Origin: Lysobacter_K koreensis
GTDB lineage: Bacteria; Pseudomonadota; Gammaproteobacteria; Xanthomonadales; Xanthomonadaceae
Direction: 5' to 3'
DNA length: 64,000 bases
Assembly (NCBI RefSeq): GCF_042677045.1
Contig: NZ_JBHTIH010000007.1
Coordinates: 62,001-126,000, forward strand
Below, piece after piece: positions 26,938 to 34,989 of the stretch (position 1 is its first letter; every line of letters begins with the position of its first letter). The notes under the pieces were generated by a model. It ran no database searches. It was not told the origin of the DNA and saw nothing but the letters and a program-made list of their open reading frames with translations. Both the position numbers and the translations under genes were made by a program.

Positions 26938-27648
26938 TCACGCCTGCAGGCGAATCGCCGGATCCGGCACAGCCAGATGCAGGGCCAGCGCCCGCGGGTC
27001 GGGCGCGGCGGCAAACGGCAGGCGACCCCAACACGGGGCCGGCAGCCTGCGTTGTAGCAACGCGAAATTGGCGTCGGCGCGGTCCATGGCCGGATCGATG
27101 TCGCTCGCGATCCAGCCCACCAGCTCCGCGCCGTCCGCCGCGATCGCGCGTGCGGTCAGGCGCGCGTGGTTGAGACAGCCCAGGCGCAGGCCGACCACGA
27201 GCACTACCGGCAGCCGCAGCGCGCGCACCAGGTCGACCTGGTCGAGCGTGGCCGACAGCGGCGCGGCCCAACCGCCGACGCCCTCGACCACCACGGCGTC
27301 GGCTTGCATGGCCAGACGTGCGTAGGCCTGCACGATCGGCGCCAGCGCCAGCTCGATGCCGGCCTCGGCGGCGGCCAACTCCGGCGCCAGCGGCAACGGG
27401 AATGGGAACGGGTTGATGTCGGCGTACGCCGGCCGGTCGTGGTCGGCTAGCGGATCGCTCGCCGCCTGCAGCAGCAGCGCGTCGTCGTTGCGCCAGCCGT
27501 CGATGGTGTGGACGCAGCCGCTGGCGACCGGCTTCATCCCGACCGCGCGCAGACCGCGCCCGCGCAACGCGTGCAGCAGCGCGGCACTGGCGACGGATTT
27601 GCCGACGCCGGTGTCGGTGCCGGTGACGTAGACGCTGCGCGGGTTCAT
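26938..27648 (-). CDS. bioD: Dethiobiotin synthase
   Basis: ATP-dependent carboxylation of DAPA to dethiobiotin, the penultimate step of biotin synthesis. It starts MNPRSVYVTGTDTGVGKS with the P-loop GTDTGVGKS; KPVASGC near residue 40 and VVVEGVGGWAAP near 120 are the substrate-binding motifs. About 236 residues, normal. An ATG two codons earlier (27654) is the alternative start. The rest of the bio pathway is not in this window. Confidence 0.94.
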   Translation of the reverse strand: MNPRSVYVTGTDTGVGKSVASAALLHALRGRGLRAVGMKPVASGCVHTIDGWRNDDALLLQAASDPLADHDRPAYADINPFPFPLPLAPELAAAEAGIELALAPIVQAYARLAMQADAVVVEGVGGWAAPLSATLDQVDLVRALRLPVVLVVGLRLGCLNHARLTARAIAADGAELVGWIASDIDPAMDRADANFALLQRRLPAPCWGRLPFAAAPDPRALALHLAVPDPAIRLQA

Positions 27649-27703
27649 CGGCATAGCGTACTGCGCGGCCGCGTCGCGCCGTGCGCGGCGCTACACTTCG
27701 GGC

Positions 27704-28189
27704 ATGTTCTCCGCCCACACCCTTACCGGCAGCAAGCCGGAGCAGTACGCCCAACTCCTCGCCCAGGCACGCGCGCTGCTGGCCGGCGAGCGCGACCCGA
27801 TCGCCAATGCCGCCAACCTGTCGGCGCTGATCTACCACGGCGTGCCGGGGTTGAACTGGGCCGGCTTCTACTTGTTCGATGGCATCGAGCTGGTGGTCGG
27901 TCCGTTCCAGGGCCTGCCGGCATGCGTGCGCATCCCGCTGGACAAGGGCGTGTGCGGCGCAGCTGCGTCGACCCGGCAGACCCAGCGCATCGCCGACGTG
28001 CATGCGTTCCCCGGCCACATCGCCTGCGATTCGGCCTCGCAATCGGAAGTGGTGGTGCCGCTGGTGCGGCCTGATGGTGCGCTGTTTGGCGTTCTGGATA
28101 TTGACAGCCCGCAGTTGGACCGCTTCGACGCGGACGACCAGCAAGGTCTGGAAGCCATCGCCCAGGCCTACTTGGAGTCGCTCGCATGA
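27704..28189 (+). CDS. msrC: Free methionine-(R)-sulfoxide reductase (GAF domain)
   Basis: The 161-residue GAF-domain protein has the three conserved cysteines of fRMsr in PACVRIPLDKGVCG (about 76-89) and HIACDSAS (about 107), along with NWAGFYL near 48. It reduces free methionine-R-sulfoxide with thioredoxin. Its stop overlaps the start of the TfoX-C gene (ATGA), so the two are translationally coupled. Confidence 0.93.
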   Translation: MFSAHTLTGSKPEQYAQLLAQARALLAGERDPIANAANLSALIYHGVPGLNWAGFYLFDGIELVVGPFQGLPACVRIPLDKGVCGAAASTRQTQRIADVHAFPGHIACDSASQSEVVVPLVRPDGALFGVLDIDSPQLDRFDADDQQGLEAIAQAYLESLA

Positions 28190-28545
28190 CCGCTGAAAAA
28201 TTGCGCAACATCGGCCCCAAGTCCGCCGCCTGGTTGCGCCAGGTAGGGTTGCGCTCTCACGATGACATCGCCGCGATCGGCACGGTCGAGGCGTTCATGC
28301 GCGTCAAGCGGGCCGGCTTCAAGCCGACTTTGAACCTGCTGTACGCGATCGAGGGCGCGCTCGGCGACTGCCACTGGCAGGAGATTCCCGACCAGCGCCG
28401 CCACGAACTGGTCAGCGCCGCCGAAGCCGCAATCGCACTGCTGCCGCCGCCGCGCTACCGGCCGCCGGCCGGCCCGGTGACCACCACCGTGCTCACCGCC
28501 GACACCGTGGCGATGCGCGCCGGCCCCGACGACTCCGACGGCTGA
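28186..28545 (+). CDS. TfoX C-terminal domain protein
   Basis: The 119-residue protein is a stand-alone TfoX/Sxy C-terminal domain: KLRNIGPKSAAWLRQVGL (helix-hairpin-helix-like, residues 5-22), EAFMRVKRAGFKPTLNLLYA, then a Pro/Thr-rich tail. Full-length TfoX is a competence regulator, but stand-alone C-terminal proteins have no firm role. It overlaps the msrC-like gene upstream by four bases. Confidence 0.88.
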   Translation: MTAEKLRNIGPKSAAWLRQVGLRSHDDIAAIGTVEAFMRVKRAGFKPTLNLLYAIEGALGDCHWQEIPDQRRHELVSAAEAAIALLPPPRYRPPAGPVTTTVLTADTVAMRAGPDDSDG

Positions 28546-28597
28546 TCTCCCTGCGCGGCAGACGCCGGCGCCATCGCTGGCGTAGACTGCGCGCGCT

Positions 28598-28826
28598 TTG
28601 AGGTGACCCCGCGGCGCAAGCCAAGGGGCTGAAACGGGAAGCCGGTGACGTCCACGACCACGTGCGACCAGCCCGGCACTGCCCCCGCAACGGTAAGCGA
28701 GTCAAACCGCGACATCCGCCACTGTGGCTCCTGCGCAAGCAGCCCATGGGAAGGCGTCGCGGCTGGAGTGCAGGTCCCCAGCCGGATCCCTGCGCCCCGC
28801 TCGCGAGTCCGGAGACCGGCCTCGAT
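28598..28826 (+). promoter_or_regulatory. Cobalamin (adenosylcobalamin) riboswitch
   Basis: The 411-base leader before the TonB receptor gene holds the hallmarks of a cobalamin riboswitch: a purine-rich start, GGGAAGCCGGTG near 28636-28647, the B12-box-like GCCACTG near 28718-28724, the GGGAAGGC segment near 28748-28755, and GGAGACCGGCC near 28810-28821. It fits repression of the BtuB-like gene when B12 is plentiful. It would act on translation or early termination; I do not see a clean U-tract terminator. Confidence 0.92.
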
Positions 28827-28956
28827 GCACGACTGGTTGCGATGCGGTGGGCATTGCGCAGCGACACGGGCCGCCTGCGCGCGCCCGTCTTCGCGGCGCC
28901 TGCCTTCTCCACGCGGCTTTCCTGCACTGATGCGCGCCCGCGCTGGAGAATCCCCG

Positions 28957-30903
28957 ATGTCGTTTCGCCTGCTGTCACCCAGCCCGTTTTCGCTGAGCAC
29001 GTTGTCCCTGGCCGTGGCCTTCGCCATCGGCCTGCCCGCCCTCGCCCACGCGCAAGTCGGACGCTCGTCGCCCGATCCGGCCACCGAGCTGGACGACGTG
29101 GTCGTCACCGCCACGCGCACTCCGACTAGTGCCAACGCCGCGCTTGCGCCGGTCGAGGTGATCGACCAGGACGCGATCGCACGCAGCCAGGCGCGCTCGC
29201 TGCCCGAGCTGCTGCGCGGCCGCGCCGGCATCTCGCTGTCTAATCAGGGCGGCAGCGGCAAGCTGACCACGGCGTTCCTGCGCGGCAGCGAATCCGACCA
29301 CGTGCTGGTGCTGGTCGACGGCGTGCGCATCGGCTCGGCAACCTCCGGGCTGGCCGCGTTCCAGGACCTGCCGCTGGCGCTGATCGAACGCATCGAAATC
29401 GTGCGCGGCCCGCGCTCGAGCCTGTACGGCAGCGAGGCGATCGGCGGCGTGATCCAGCTGTTCACCCGTCGCGGCGCCGGCAGCGACCGCGACCGCAGCG
29501 CGCCACGCGCCAGCGCCACGGTCGGCAGCCACGGCTTCGCCGAAGGCAGCGTCGGTTTCGGCGGCCGACTCGGGCGCGGCTGGTTCGGCGCCGACGCGTC
29601 CTACCTCAACGACGAGGGCATCGATGCCTGCCGTGGCATCGGTTTCCCGGTGTTCGCCGGCTGCTTCACCACCGAACCCGACCGCGACGCCTACCGCAGC
29701 CGCTCGCTGTCGCTGCGCGGCGGCTTCGATGCCAGCGAGGCGTGGAAGTTCGACGCCCACGCGCTGCGCGCCGAGGGCCGCAACGAGTACGACGGCGACT
29801 TCGGCAACCTGTCCAAGACCGTGCAGCAGGTGCTCGGCGGCAAGGCGAGCTGGCGCCCGTCGCAGCGGCTGCAGCTGCAGGCCAGCGTCGGCCGCAACAC
29901 CGACGCGTCGGACAACTTTCTGCGCAAGTTCGACAGCTTCAGCGGCCGCTTCGTCGAAGCCGACCTGGGCCACTTCGACACCGACCGCGACAGCGCCACG
30001 CTGCAGGGCGACTTCGGCCTGGGCGAGGGCCAGTTGCTGAGCGTGGGCCTGGACTGGCTGCGCGACCGCGTCGACAGCAGCACCGCCTACGATGAAACGC
30101 AGCGCGACAACCACGCCGTGTTCGCGCAGTACCAGGCCACGTTCGGCGCGCAGTCGCTCGAGGCCAGCGCGCGCCACGACGACAACGAGCAGTTCGGCAC
30201 CCACACCACCGGCAGCGCCGCGTGGGGCATCGCGTTCGCGCAGGGCTGGCGCGCCACGATTGGCTACGGCACCGCGTTCAAGGCGCCGACCTTCAACGAG
30301 CTGTATTTCCCCGCGTTCGGCGGCTTCCCGACCAGCAACCCGAACCTCGTGCCCGAGGAATCGAAGAGCTGGGAAGCCGGCGTCGCGTACCGCGGCGACC
30401 GCGCCAGCTGGCGCCTGGACGGCTTCAGCACCCGCGTCGACGACCTGATCTCGCTGGACGCGATGTTCGTGCCGCAGAACCTCGACAGCGCCCGCCTGCG
30501 CGGCGCCGAACTCGGCGTCGACACCGCCTTCGCTGACTGGACCGTCGCTGCCAGCGCCAGCGTCCTCGACACCGAGAACCGCGGCGGCGGCGCCAATGCC
30601 GGCAACCGCCTGCCGCGTCGCGCGCGGCACAGCGCGCGCATCGAGCTGGACCGCGCTTTCGGGGATTTCCGCCTCGGCTTCACCGGGATCGGCTCGGGTG
30701 CGCGCTTCGACGACGCCGCCAACACCCGCCGCCTGGGCGGCTACGCGACCCTCGACGTGCGCGCCGAGTATGCGTTCACGCCGGCGTGGACGCTGCAGGC
30801 ACGCGCCGCCAACGTCTTCGATCGCCAGTACGAGACGGCCGCGTTCTACCACCAGCCCGGCCGCGAGTTCTTCCTGACCCTGCGCTACGCGCCGGTGGAT
30901 TGA
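28957..30903 (+). CDS. btuB: TonB-dependent vitamin B12 receptor (BtuB-like)
   Basis: Outer-membrane receptor of 648 residues. A signal peptide ends at about residue 32 (PALAHAQ), a TonB box DDVVVTATR follows (about 46), and then come the plug domain (LRGSESDHVLVLVDGVRIG near 110, GPRSSLYGSEAIGGVIQ near 150) and the 22-strand barrel ending in FFLTLRYAPVD. The upstream cobalamin riboswitch makes the B12 (or related corrinoid) substrate likely. The ATG at 28957 follows a GGAG site; the open frame further upstream is the riboswitch. Confidence 0.94.
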   Translation: MSFRLLSPSPFSLSTLSLAVAFAIGLPALAHAQVGRSSPDPATELDDVVVTATRTPTSANAALAPVEVIDQDAIARSQARSLPELLRGRAGISLSNQGGSGKLTTAFLRGSESDHVLVLVDGVRIGSATSGLAAFQDLPLALIERIEIVRGPRSSLYGSEAIGGVIQLFTRRGAGSDRDRSAPRASATVGSHGFAEGSVGFGGRLGRGWFGADASYLNDEGIDACRGIGFPVFAGCFTTEPDRDAYRSRSLSLRGGFDASEAWKFDAHALRAEGRNEYDGDFGNLSKTVQQVLGGKASWRPSQRLQLQASVGRNTDASDNFLRKFDSFSGRFVEADLGHFDTDRDSATLQGDFGLGEGQLLSVGLDWLRDRVDSSTAYDETQRDNHAVFAQYQATFGAQSLEASARHDDNEQFGTHTTGSAAWGIAFAQGWRATIGYGTAFKAPTFNELYFPAFGGFPTSNPNLVPEESKSWEAGVAYRGDRASWRLDGFSTRVDDLISLDAMFVPQNLDSARLRGAELGVDTAFADWTVAASASVLDTENRGGGANAGNRLPRRARHSARIELDRAFGDFRLGFTGIGSGARFDDAANTRRLGGYATLDVRAEYAFTPAWTLQARAANVFDRQYETAAFYHQPGREFFLTLRYAPVD

Positions 30904-30914
30904 TCGCCTCACCC

Positions 30915-30960
30915 GCAGCAACAAAAAAGCCCGGCAGTCGCCGGGCTTTTTTGTTGCTGC
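30915..30960. terminator. Strong bidirectional terminator after btuB
   Basis: A perfect 21-bp stem (arms GCAGCAACAAAAAAGCCCGG plus C, 30915-30935, and complement 30940-30960) with an AGTC loop and A/T tracts on both sides. It lies between btuB and the convergent small membrane gene. Confidence 0.95.
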
Positions 30961-30975
30961 CTGCATCTTCTCACG

Positions 30976-31320
30976 CTAGCCATTCCAGATGCGCCAACCG
31001 ATGAATACCAGCGTCGCGATAAGCGCTTCCAGCACCAACCCGAACGCAACGAAGCCGATCCAGTACTTCGCCGGCTGCCTCGCGCGATGAGTCGACCCGC
31101 CCTCGGTGCGGATCACGCCGCTACGCCACCAAGCCAGCGGCAATGACACCGCGGCCAGCAGCAATGACAGCCAGAGCAGTAGCACCAAGGGCTGGCGGGC
31201 CAGCCCCAAAACGCCGGCAGCATGCAGCCAGGTCAACCCGAACACCCCTAAGAGCCCTAGCGCGAGCGCGATGGAAGCAAACCGCTCGATCGGCAGGCGC
31301 TCGTCCGGCCATCGCAACAC
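30976..31320 (-). CDS. Small membrane protein, probable former glmS operon partner
   Basis: The 114-residue protein has three hydrophobic segments (about residues 15-35, 43-63 and 88-108) and no family I recognise. The GTG at 31320 lies only 6 bases downstream of the ancestral glmS stop codon that can be reconstructed at 31328-31330 after removing the integrative element. It was therefore probably translated directly after glmS, and now follows the large recombinase gene in the same direction. Confidence 0.75.
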   Translation of the reverse strand: MLRWPDERLPIERFASIALALGLLGVFGLTWLHAAGVLGLARQPLVLLLWLSLLLAAVSLPLAWWRSGVIRTEGGSTHRARQPAKYWIGFVAFGLVLEALIATLVFIGWRIWNG

Positions 31321-31326
31321 GCGGCG

Positions 31327-33018
31327 CTACTCCACCGTAACGGAATTGTTTCCAACGGGGGTCAGTCGTTTTCCGGACGAACCCTGCATCTTCAGCGCAA
31401 TGCGCTTGCTTGCTGAGCCCTTCCGTAGCTTGTAGCCCTTCTGCTTCAGTGGAACGATGCCGTCGCCCACGATCGGCTTAGTGAACCTAATCTCAAGCTG
31501 GTGCTCCTTGGTCTCGGCAAGGAACTTCACGTCGATGCGCTCGACCATCCCGCGGAGGTAGTTCTTCTTATCTTCCGGCGTCAACTTCGACTTGAGCTTG
31601 ACCTCATCGCCGAACGCTTTCACCCAATCGACCCACTTCTTCTCTAGGGCTTGGTTCTTCACGCCCTCCTTCAGCACTTCGATACGGGCAAGCAGCACGT
31701 TTCGTTGAGCCTGAAGCCCCTTCATGACCTGCGAGTACTTCTTCGCGTCGAAGCGACCCAGACGATAGTCCACCTCTACTTCGGTTATCGCTTCATCGGC
31801 TCGCTGAAGCTCTTTCTCGCATGCCTTGATGCTCTTGGCGTTCTTCTTGAGAGTAGCTTCGTAGCCCGTATCCGGCGCAACTATGCCTCCGATCAGCCGC
31901 TTCTTGACCTCTTCCTTCAGCAAGCTCGACTTCGAGTGGACGTCAACAACCACATCCCAAACGAGCTTGTCCGCCTGCCCGATATTCATCGACCTGGCAA
32001 ACCCGCATCCGTCCTTCTTTGAATGCTTGACCTTGGGCTCAACTCCCTCCTTCCACCGTCGCTCCTTGCTCGGACAATAGTAGAAGTGCTCATGCTTGGA
32101 TGGCTTCGTTCGTGCGCCGAGCGGGGCATCACAGAAGCCGCAGTGCATGAGGTCACGGAGCAAGTAGAAGTGCTTGGTGCGATTGACCTGCCCCTTCCGA
32201 AGTAGCACTGCCTCGCGTTTCACCTGAACCGACTGCCAGAGAGCATTCGGAACGATGGGGCTGCACGTGATCCTGATTTCCTCTTCCGACTTCTTGTCTC
32301 GGTAGAGGTAGTGCCCGATGTAGTGAGTGTTCTGAAATATCTTGAGGATAGAACCGCGGGTCCAAGCACCTCCCCGCCTAGGTAGAACACCGCTCTTATC
32401 CAAGTACTTCTTGATCGCGTATGTCGACTCACCCGAGGCGTAGCGTTGGAACATCTCCTTGACCTTCTCAGACTCAGCCTTTTCGACAACAAGCTTCTTG
32501 CTCTCCAGCTTGTAGCCGAACACAGGCGCTCCACCGTGCCACTGGTTCTGCTTGACCCGCTGAAGCTTGCCAAGACGTGTTCTTTCCGCCCTACCTGCGT
32601 TATCGAATTCCGACATGGCATCAAGCACTTGCTTTAGGAAAGTATCCGACGCGTTCGTGAAATCGTACCTACCGTCCCTCGTATAGAGCGTCACTCCGTG
32701 CTTTTTGCACTGATAGCGAATCGCCGAAGCCACGTTGTCGTTTCGAGACAACCGAGACTGATCGTAGACAAAGATGTGCTTTACATCACCACTGATGATG
32801 TCGTTAACCAATGCTTGCAGTACGGGTCTTCCCGAAATTTCCTCGTGGTTGGAGCTCTTGCCGCCCTCGTTCCAATGCTTCGCTGCAAACCCCAAGGTTT
32901 TCGCCCGGTCACGCCCTAGCTTCTCTTGCGATGCAAGCGAAGTTCCGTTGTCCTCCTGTGCCGCCGTGGAGACTCGGGTGTAGATGTGGAGTGTTTGAAT
33001 AGACTCAGATGGCTTCAT
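31327..33018 (-). CDS. Large serine recombinase (integrase)
   Basis: Site-specific integrase of 563 residues. The N-terminal resolvase domain has the catalytic serine at residue 17 (YTRVSTAAQE) and the VYDQSRLSRN motif near 85. A recombinase DNA-binding domain follows (about 160-280), then a zinc ribbon (CGFCDAPLG ... YYCPSK, about 300-345) and a long C-terminal coiled coil (about 365-450). It overlaps the smaller recombinase gene by 14 bases. Its last five residues (SVTVE) are encoded by the attachment site and are the same as the end of GlmS, so its C-terminus is kept in both integrated and excised forms. Confidence 0.93.
   Translation of the reverse strand: MKPSESIQTLHIYTRVSTAAQEDNGTSLASQEKLGRDRAKTLGFAAKHWNEGGKSSNHEEISGRPVLQALVNDIISGDVKHIFVYDQSRLSRNDNVASAIRYQCKKHGVTLYTRDGRYDFTNASDTFLKQVLDAMSEFDNAGRAERTRLGKLQRVKQNQWHGGAPVFGYKLESKKLVVEKAESEKVKEMFQRYASGESTYAIKKYLDKSGVLPRRGGAWTRGSILKIFQNTHYIGHYLYRDKKSEEEIRITCSPIVPNALWQSVQVKREAVLLRKGQVNRTKHFYLLRDLMHCGFCDAPLGARTKPSKHEHFYYCPSKERRWKEGVEPKVKHSKKDGCGFARSMNIGQADKLVWDVVVDVHSKSSLLKEEVKKRLIGGIVAPDTGYEATLKKNAKSIKACEKELQRADEAITEVEVDYRLGRFDAKKYSQVMKGLQAQRNVLLARIEVLKEGVKNQALEKKWVDWVKAFGDEVKLKSKLTPEDKKNYLRGMVERIDVKFLAETKEHQLEIRFTKPIVGDGIVPLKQKGYKLRKGSASKRIALKMQGSSGKRLTPVGNNSVTVE
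31328..31356. other. Attachment site, left end of element
   Basis: On the + strand this is TACTCCACCGTAACGGAATT followed by GTTTCCAAC. It shares TA(C/T)TCCACCGT with the right end in direct orientation. Its inner arm GGAATTGTTTCCAAC is the inverted complement (14 of 15 bases) of the inner arm at the right end. The stop codon of the large recombinase (31327-31329) is inside the site. Confidence 0.85.
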
Positions 33019-33670
33019 TGAGGATGTGCCTGATGCCCATTGCTGAGATGTTTAGCTTCTTCTTTTCGCTCAGCCACTTCTCGATGCCGCGATAGCTGTC
33101 ACCTTTCCCGCGACGAACTTTCATCTCCGCGATGATCTTCTGTTCGTCAGGCTTTGGAACCTTGACCAGATCAACGACCTCGTAGCCGAATGCCCGTCGT
33201 CCCCCAGTAAATTTGCCTTGCGCCTTCTTGATTTGCTTCACCTCGCGGATGCGAGTTGCTATTCGCTCCTTCTCGAAGGTCGCAAATGCCGAGAGGATCG
33301 TGAACACGATCGCGCCGATTCCGTTGCCGGTCACGTCGCCGCCAAGGTCGATGAAGTGGATGTGGACACCCCTCTCCTTTAAGTCGTGCAAGACGTTCAG
33401 GGCGTTACGGGTGTTGCGGAAAGCCCGGTCGAGCTTGGGGAAGATGATCAGATCTCCCTTCTGAACTAGGTTGAAGAGCCGGGCGCCCTCTGGACGCTGC
33501 TGAAACTCGACCCCGCCGCTGACCCCCGCCTCTACGAAGATGTCGTCCGCCGAGAGATCTAAGCCCTTGGAGACGGCGTAGGCATCTATTTGGCGACTCT
33601 GCGCTTCAAGGCTCTCCCCCTCTCTAGCCTGCGCCAGCGTTGAGACGCGCGCGTAACCGTAAACCCCCAT
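33005..33670 (-). CDS. Small serine recombinase / resolvase
   Basis: A 221-residue resolvase-like protein with catalytic serine 10 in YGYARVST, FPKLDRAFRNTRNAL near 75 (matching the arginine-containing catalytic segment), and a C-terminal helix-turn-helix region (GYEVVDLVKV, MGIRHILNEA). The ATG is preceded by GGAGGGATC. It is co-transcribed with the large recombinase downstream, with a 14-base overlap. It could act as a co-integrase, a directionality partner or a resolvase of element dimers; sequence alone does not decide. Confidence 0.9.
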   Translation of the reverse strand: MGVYGYARVSTLAQAREGESLEAQSRQIDAYAVSKGLDLSADDIFVEAGVSGGVEFQQRPEGARLFNLVQKGDLIIFPKLDRAFRNTRNALNVLHDLKERGVHIHFIDLGGDVTGNGIGAIVFTILSAFATFEKERIATRIREVKQIKKAQGKFTGGRRAFGYEVVDLVKVPKPDEQKIIAEMKVRRGKGDSYRGIEKWLSEKKKLNISAMGIRHILNEAI

Positions 33671-33724
33671 ATCGATCCCTCCCTCGCTTGAAAGCGTCTA
33701 GTGAAGGGACAGCATGCCTGCGGA

Positions 33725-33740
33725 AAAACCCAATGTTTTC
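33725..33740. repeat. Left arm of 16-bp inverted repeat
   Basis: AAAACCCAATGTTTTC, the exact reverse complement of GAAAACATTGGGTTTT at 34374-34389. The arms are 634 bases apart and enclose the tandem array. Confidence 0.85.
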
Positions 33741-33900
33741 AGCCCCTTCTCACCCATTGAGCATGCCTCCCGGCAGGGCTCTCGTAAAGCTTTCCATGCT
33801 TATCTTTACACCCCGTAAAGCACGCTACAGCGAGCTTTACGAAAGCGCTCGGTTGAGAGCCCAAAGCTGGCGCAACAATCAAGAACCGGGGTCGCTCGTC

Positions 33901-34152
33901 GCTGCCTCGCTGCCTGCCTCGCTGCCTGCCTCGCTGCCTGCCTCGCTGCCTGCCTCGCTGCCTGCCTCGCTGCCTGCCTCGCTGCCTGCCTCGCTGCCTG
34001 CCTCGCTGCCTGCCTCGCTGCCTGCCTCGCTGCCTGCCTCGCTGCCTGCCTCGCTGCCTGCCTCGCTGCCTGCCTCGCTGCCTGCCTCGCTGCCTGTCTC
34101 GCCGCCTCTCTCGCCGCCTCTCTCGCCGCCTCTCTCGCCGCCTCTCTCGCCG
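33901..34152. repeat. 12-bp tandem repeat array
   Basis: About 16-17 near-perfect copies of CTCGCTGCCTGC (about 33901-34097) followed by about four diverged copies of CTCGCCGCCTCT (about 34098-34152). The uniform repeats suggest recent slippage expansion. Possible roles are iteron-like binding or a structural spacer. Confidence 0.92.
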
Positions 34153-34175
34153 CTGTGGTCCACGTCCGTCGGGCT

Positions 34176-34270
34176 CGGTAAAACGCCCGAATTGCTAAAT
34201 AGGGTTGGACCAGATCCTTCCGCGATCGGCGTTCCCTCTGTTGGGGATGTAAGCACCAAATCGCCGGTCC
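34176..34270. repeat. 95-bp direct repeat, copy 1
   Basis: Starts CGGTAAAACGCCCG and ends CAAATCGCCGGTCC. It matches copy 2 at 34990-35084 over its whole 95 bases with about nine mismatches and no gaps, and contains the fully conserved block CGGCGTTCCCTCTGTTGGGG. It lies upstream of the gene at 34447. Confidence 0.9.
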
Positions 34271-34373
34271 AGAAGGCGCTCCATCCGGGGGCGTCTTATC
34301 GGGTAGCCATGCCTCCCGCCGGCTACTGATCTCTACCAAGTCGAGCCATCTTCCCCCGCTCAAACAGTCGCCG

Positions 34374-34389
34374 GAAAACATTGGGTTTT
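34374..34389. repeat. Right arm of 16-bp inverted repeat
   Basis: GAAAACATTGGGTTTT, exact inverted copy of 33725-33740. It sits about 58 bases upstream of the gene at 34447, so it may also be part of its promoter or operator. Confidence 0.85.
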
Positions 34390-34446
34390 CGATTCTCTAC
34401 GCTGGCATCTCCACACCAACGTGGTAACCAAAATTGGAGAAGAGCA

Positions 34447-34974
34447 ATGCTTGCACCAGGATTTGATGCGTTCGATTGTGCGGTGGCTGTCGAGTACGAG
34501 CCGCTGATGGTGAATCTGAGTCGAGTCTCGGAACGGATCACGCTATGGCTGGTCATGGCGGGGATCGGACCTGATCGGTTCTACACCGTCGTGGAGGAGG
34601 ACGGCGATGGATTCGAGTTCGGCTTCCGTATCGACTACTGCCACGAGGACGACTTTGCCGAGACTGGTGAAGACTTCTGGAAGTTTGTCAGCCAGCTCGT
34701 GCCGCTTCGGGAACCGCAACTGAGCTACATCCACTCGGCTCACTTCGACCCGATGAACACCATCTGCCCGGGTCCGAATGACTTTCTGCTGATGATCAAG
34801 CCTGACCTGACGTCGGCTCGATACGAGTTCCCGCCGCAGGAATTCTGGAGCAAGCGCTACGAGGACTATTGGCGCCAGCACGAAGCCAAGCGGGCTGAGC
34901 GCGAAAGTAAGCGCCTGGAACGTCCGCTGAAGCTCATCGCGCCGAACGAGCACCGCGTGGATTCACCCAGCTAG
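34447..34974 (+). CDS. Hypothetical protein of the element
   Basis: I do not recognise a family. The 175-residue protein is acidic in its middle part (EEDGDGFEFGFRIDY, CHEDDFAETGEDFW), rich in aromatic residues, and has a basic C-terminal helix (EAKRAERESKRLERPLK). No signal or membrane segment. The ATG at 34447 is chosen because GGAGAAGAG lies just upstream; the frame is open to 34381. It is flanked by the two 95-bp direct repeats. Confidence 0.75.
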   Translation: MLAPGFDAFDCAVAVEYEPLMVNLSRVSERITLWLVMAGIGPDRFYTVVEEDGDGFEFGFRIDYCHEDDFAETGEDFWKFVSQLVPLREPQLSYIHSAHFDPMNTICPGPNDFLLMIKPDLTSARYEFPPQEFWSKRYEDYWRQHEAKRAERESKRLERPLKLIAPNEHRVDSPS

Positions 34975-34989
34975 CCCAGACCCACCCCA

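Larger units (their letters stand above)
33671..34446. other. Repeat-rich non-coding zone of the element
   Basis: About 775 bases without a convincing gene. It holds the recombinase promoter side with several GTAAAGC-type motifs, two of them inverted (TCGTAAAGCT near 33778 and AGCTTTACGA near 33833), a 16-bp inverted repeat pair, a 12-bp tandem array and one copy of a 95-bp direct repeat. Open frames across the tandem array exist in several frames, which is expected for a 12-bp repeat and is not evidence of coding. The density of repeats suggests an origin or regulatory zone. Confidence 0.7.

Noticed and set aside
33900..34152. CRISPR array
   Set aside because: Units are directly adjacent 12-mers with no spacers; no cas genes are present.
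33879..34259. Leftward frame with Gly-Ser-Glu-Ala repeats starting MVLTSPTEG
   Set aside because: Its start lies inside the 95-bp direct repeat whose other copy encodes an unrelated short frame, so the match reflects the DNA repeat, not a protein family.
33640..34329. Long + strand frame across the tandem array encoding Ser-Leu-Pro-Ala repeats
   Set aside because: A 12-bp repeat without stops gives open frames in several frames on both strands; the flanking parts fall in a 95-bp repeat that also occurs outside any frame.
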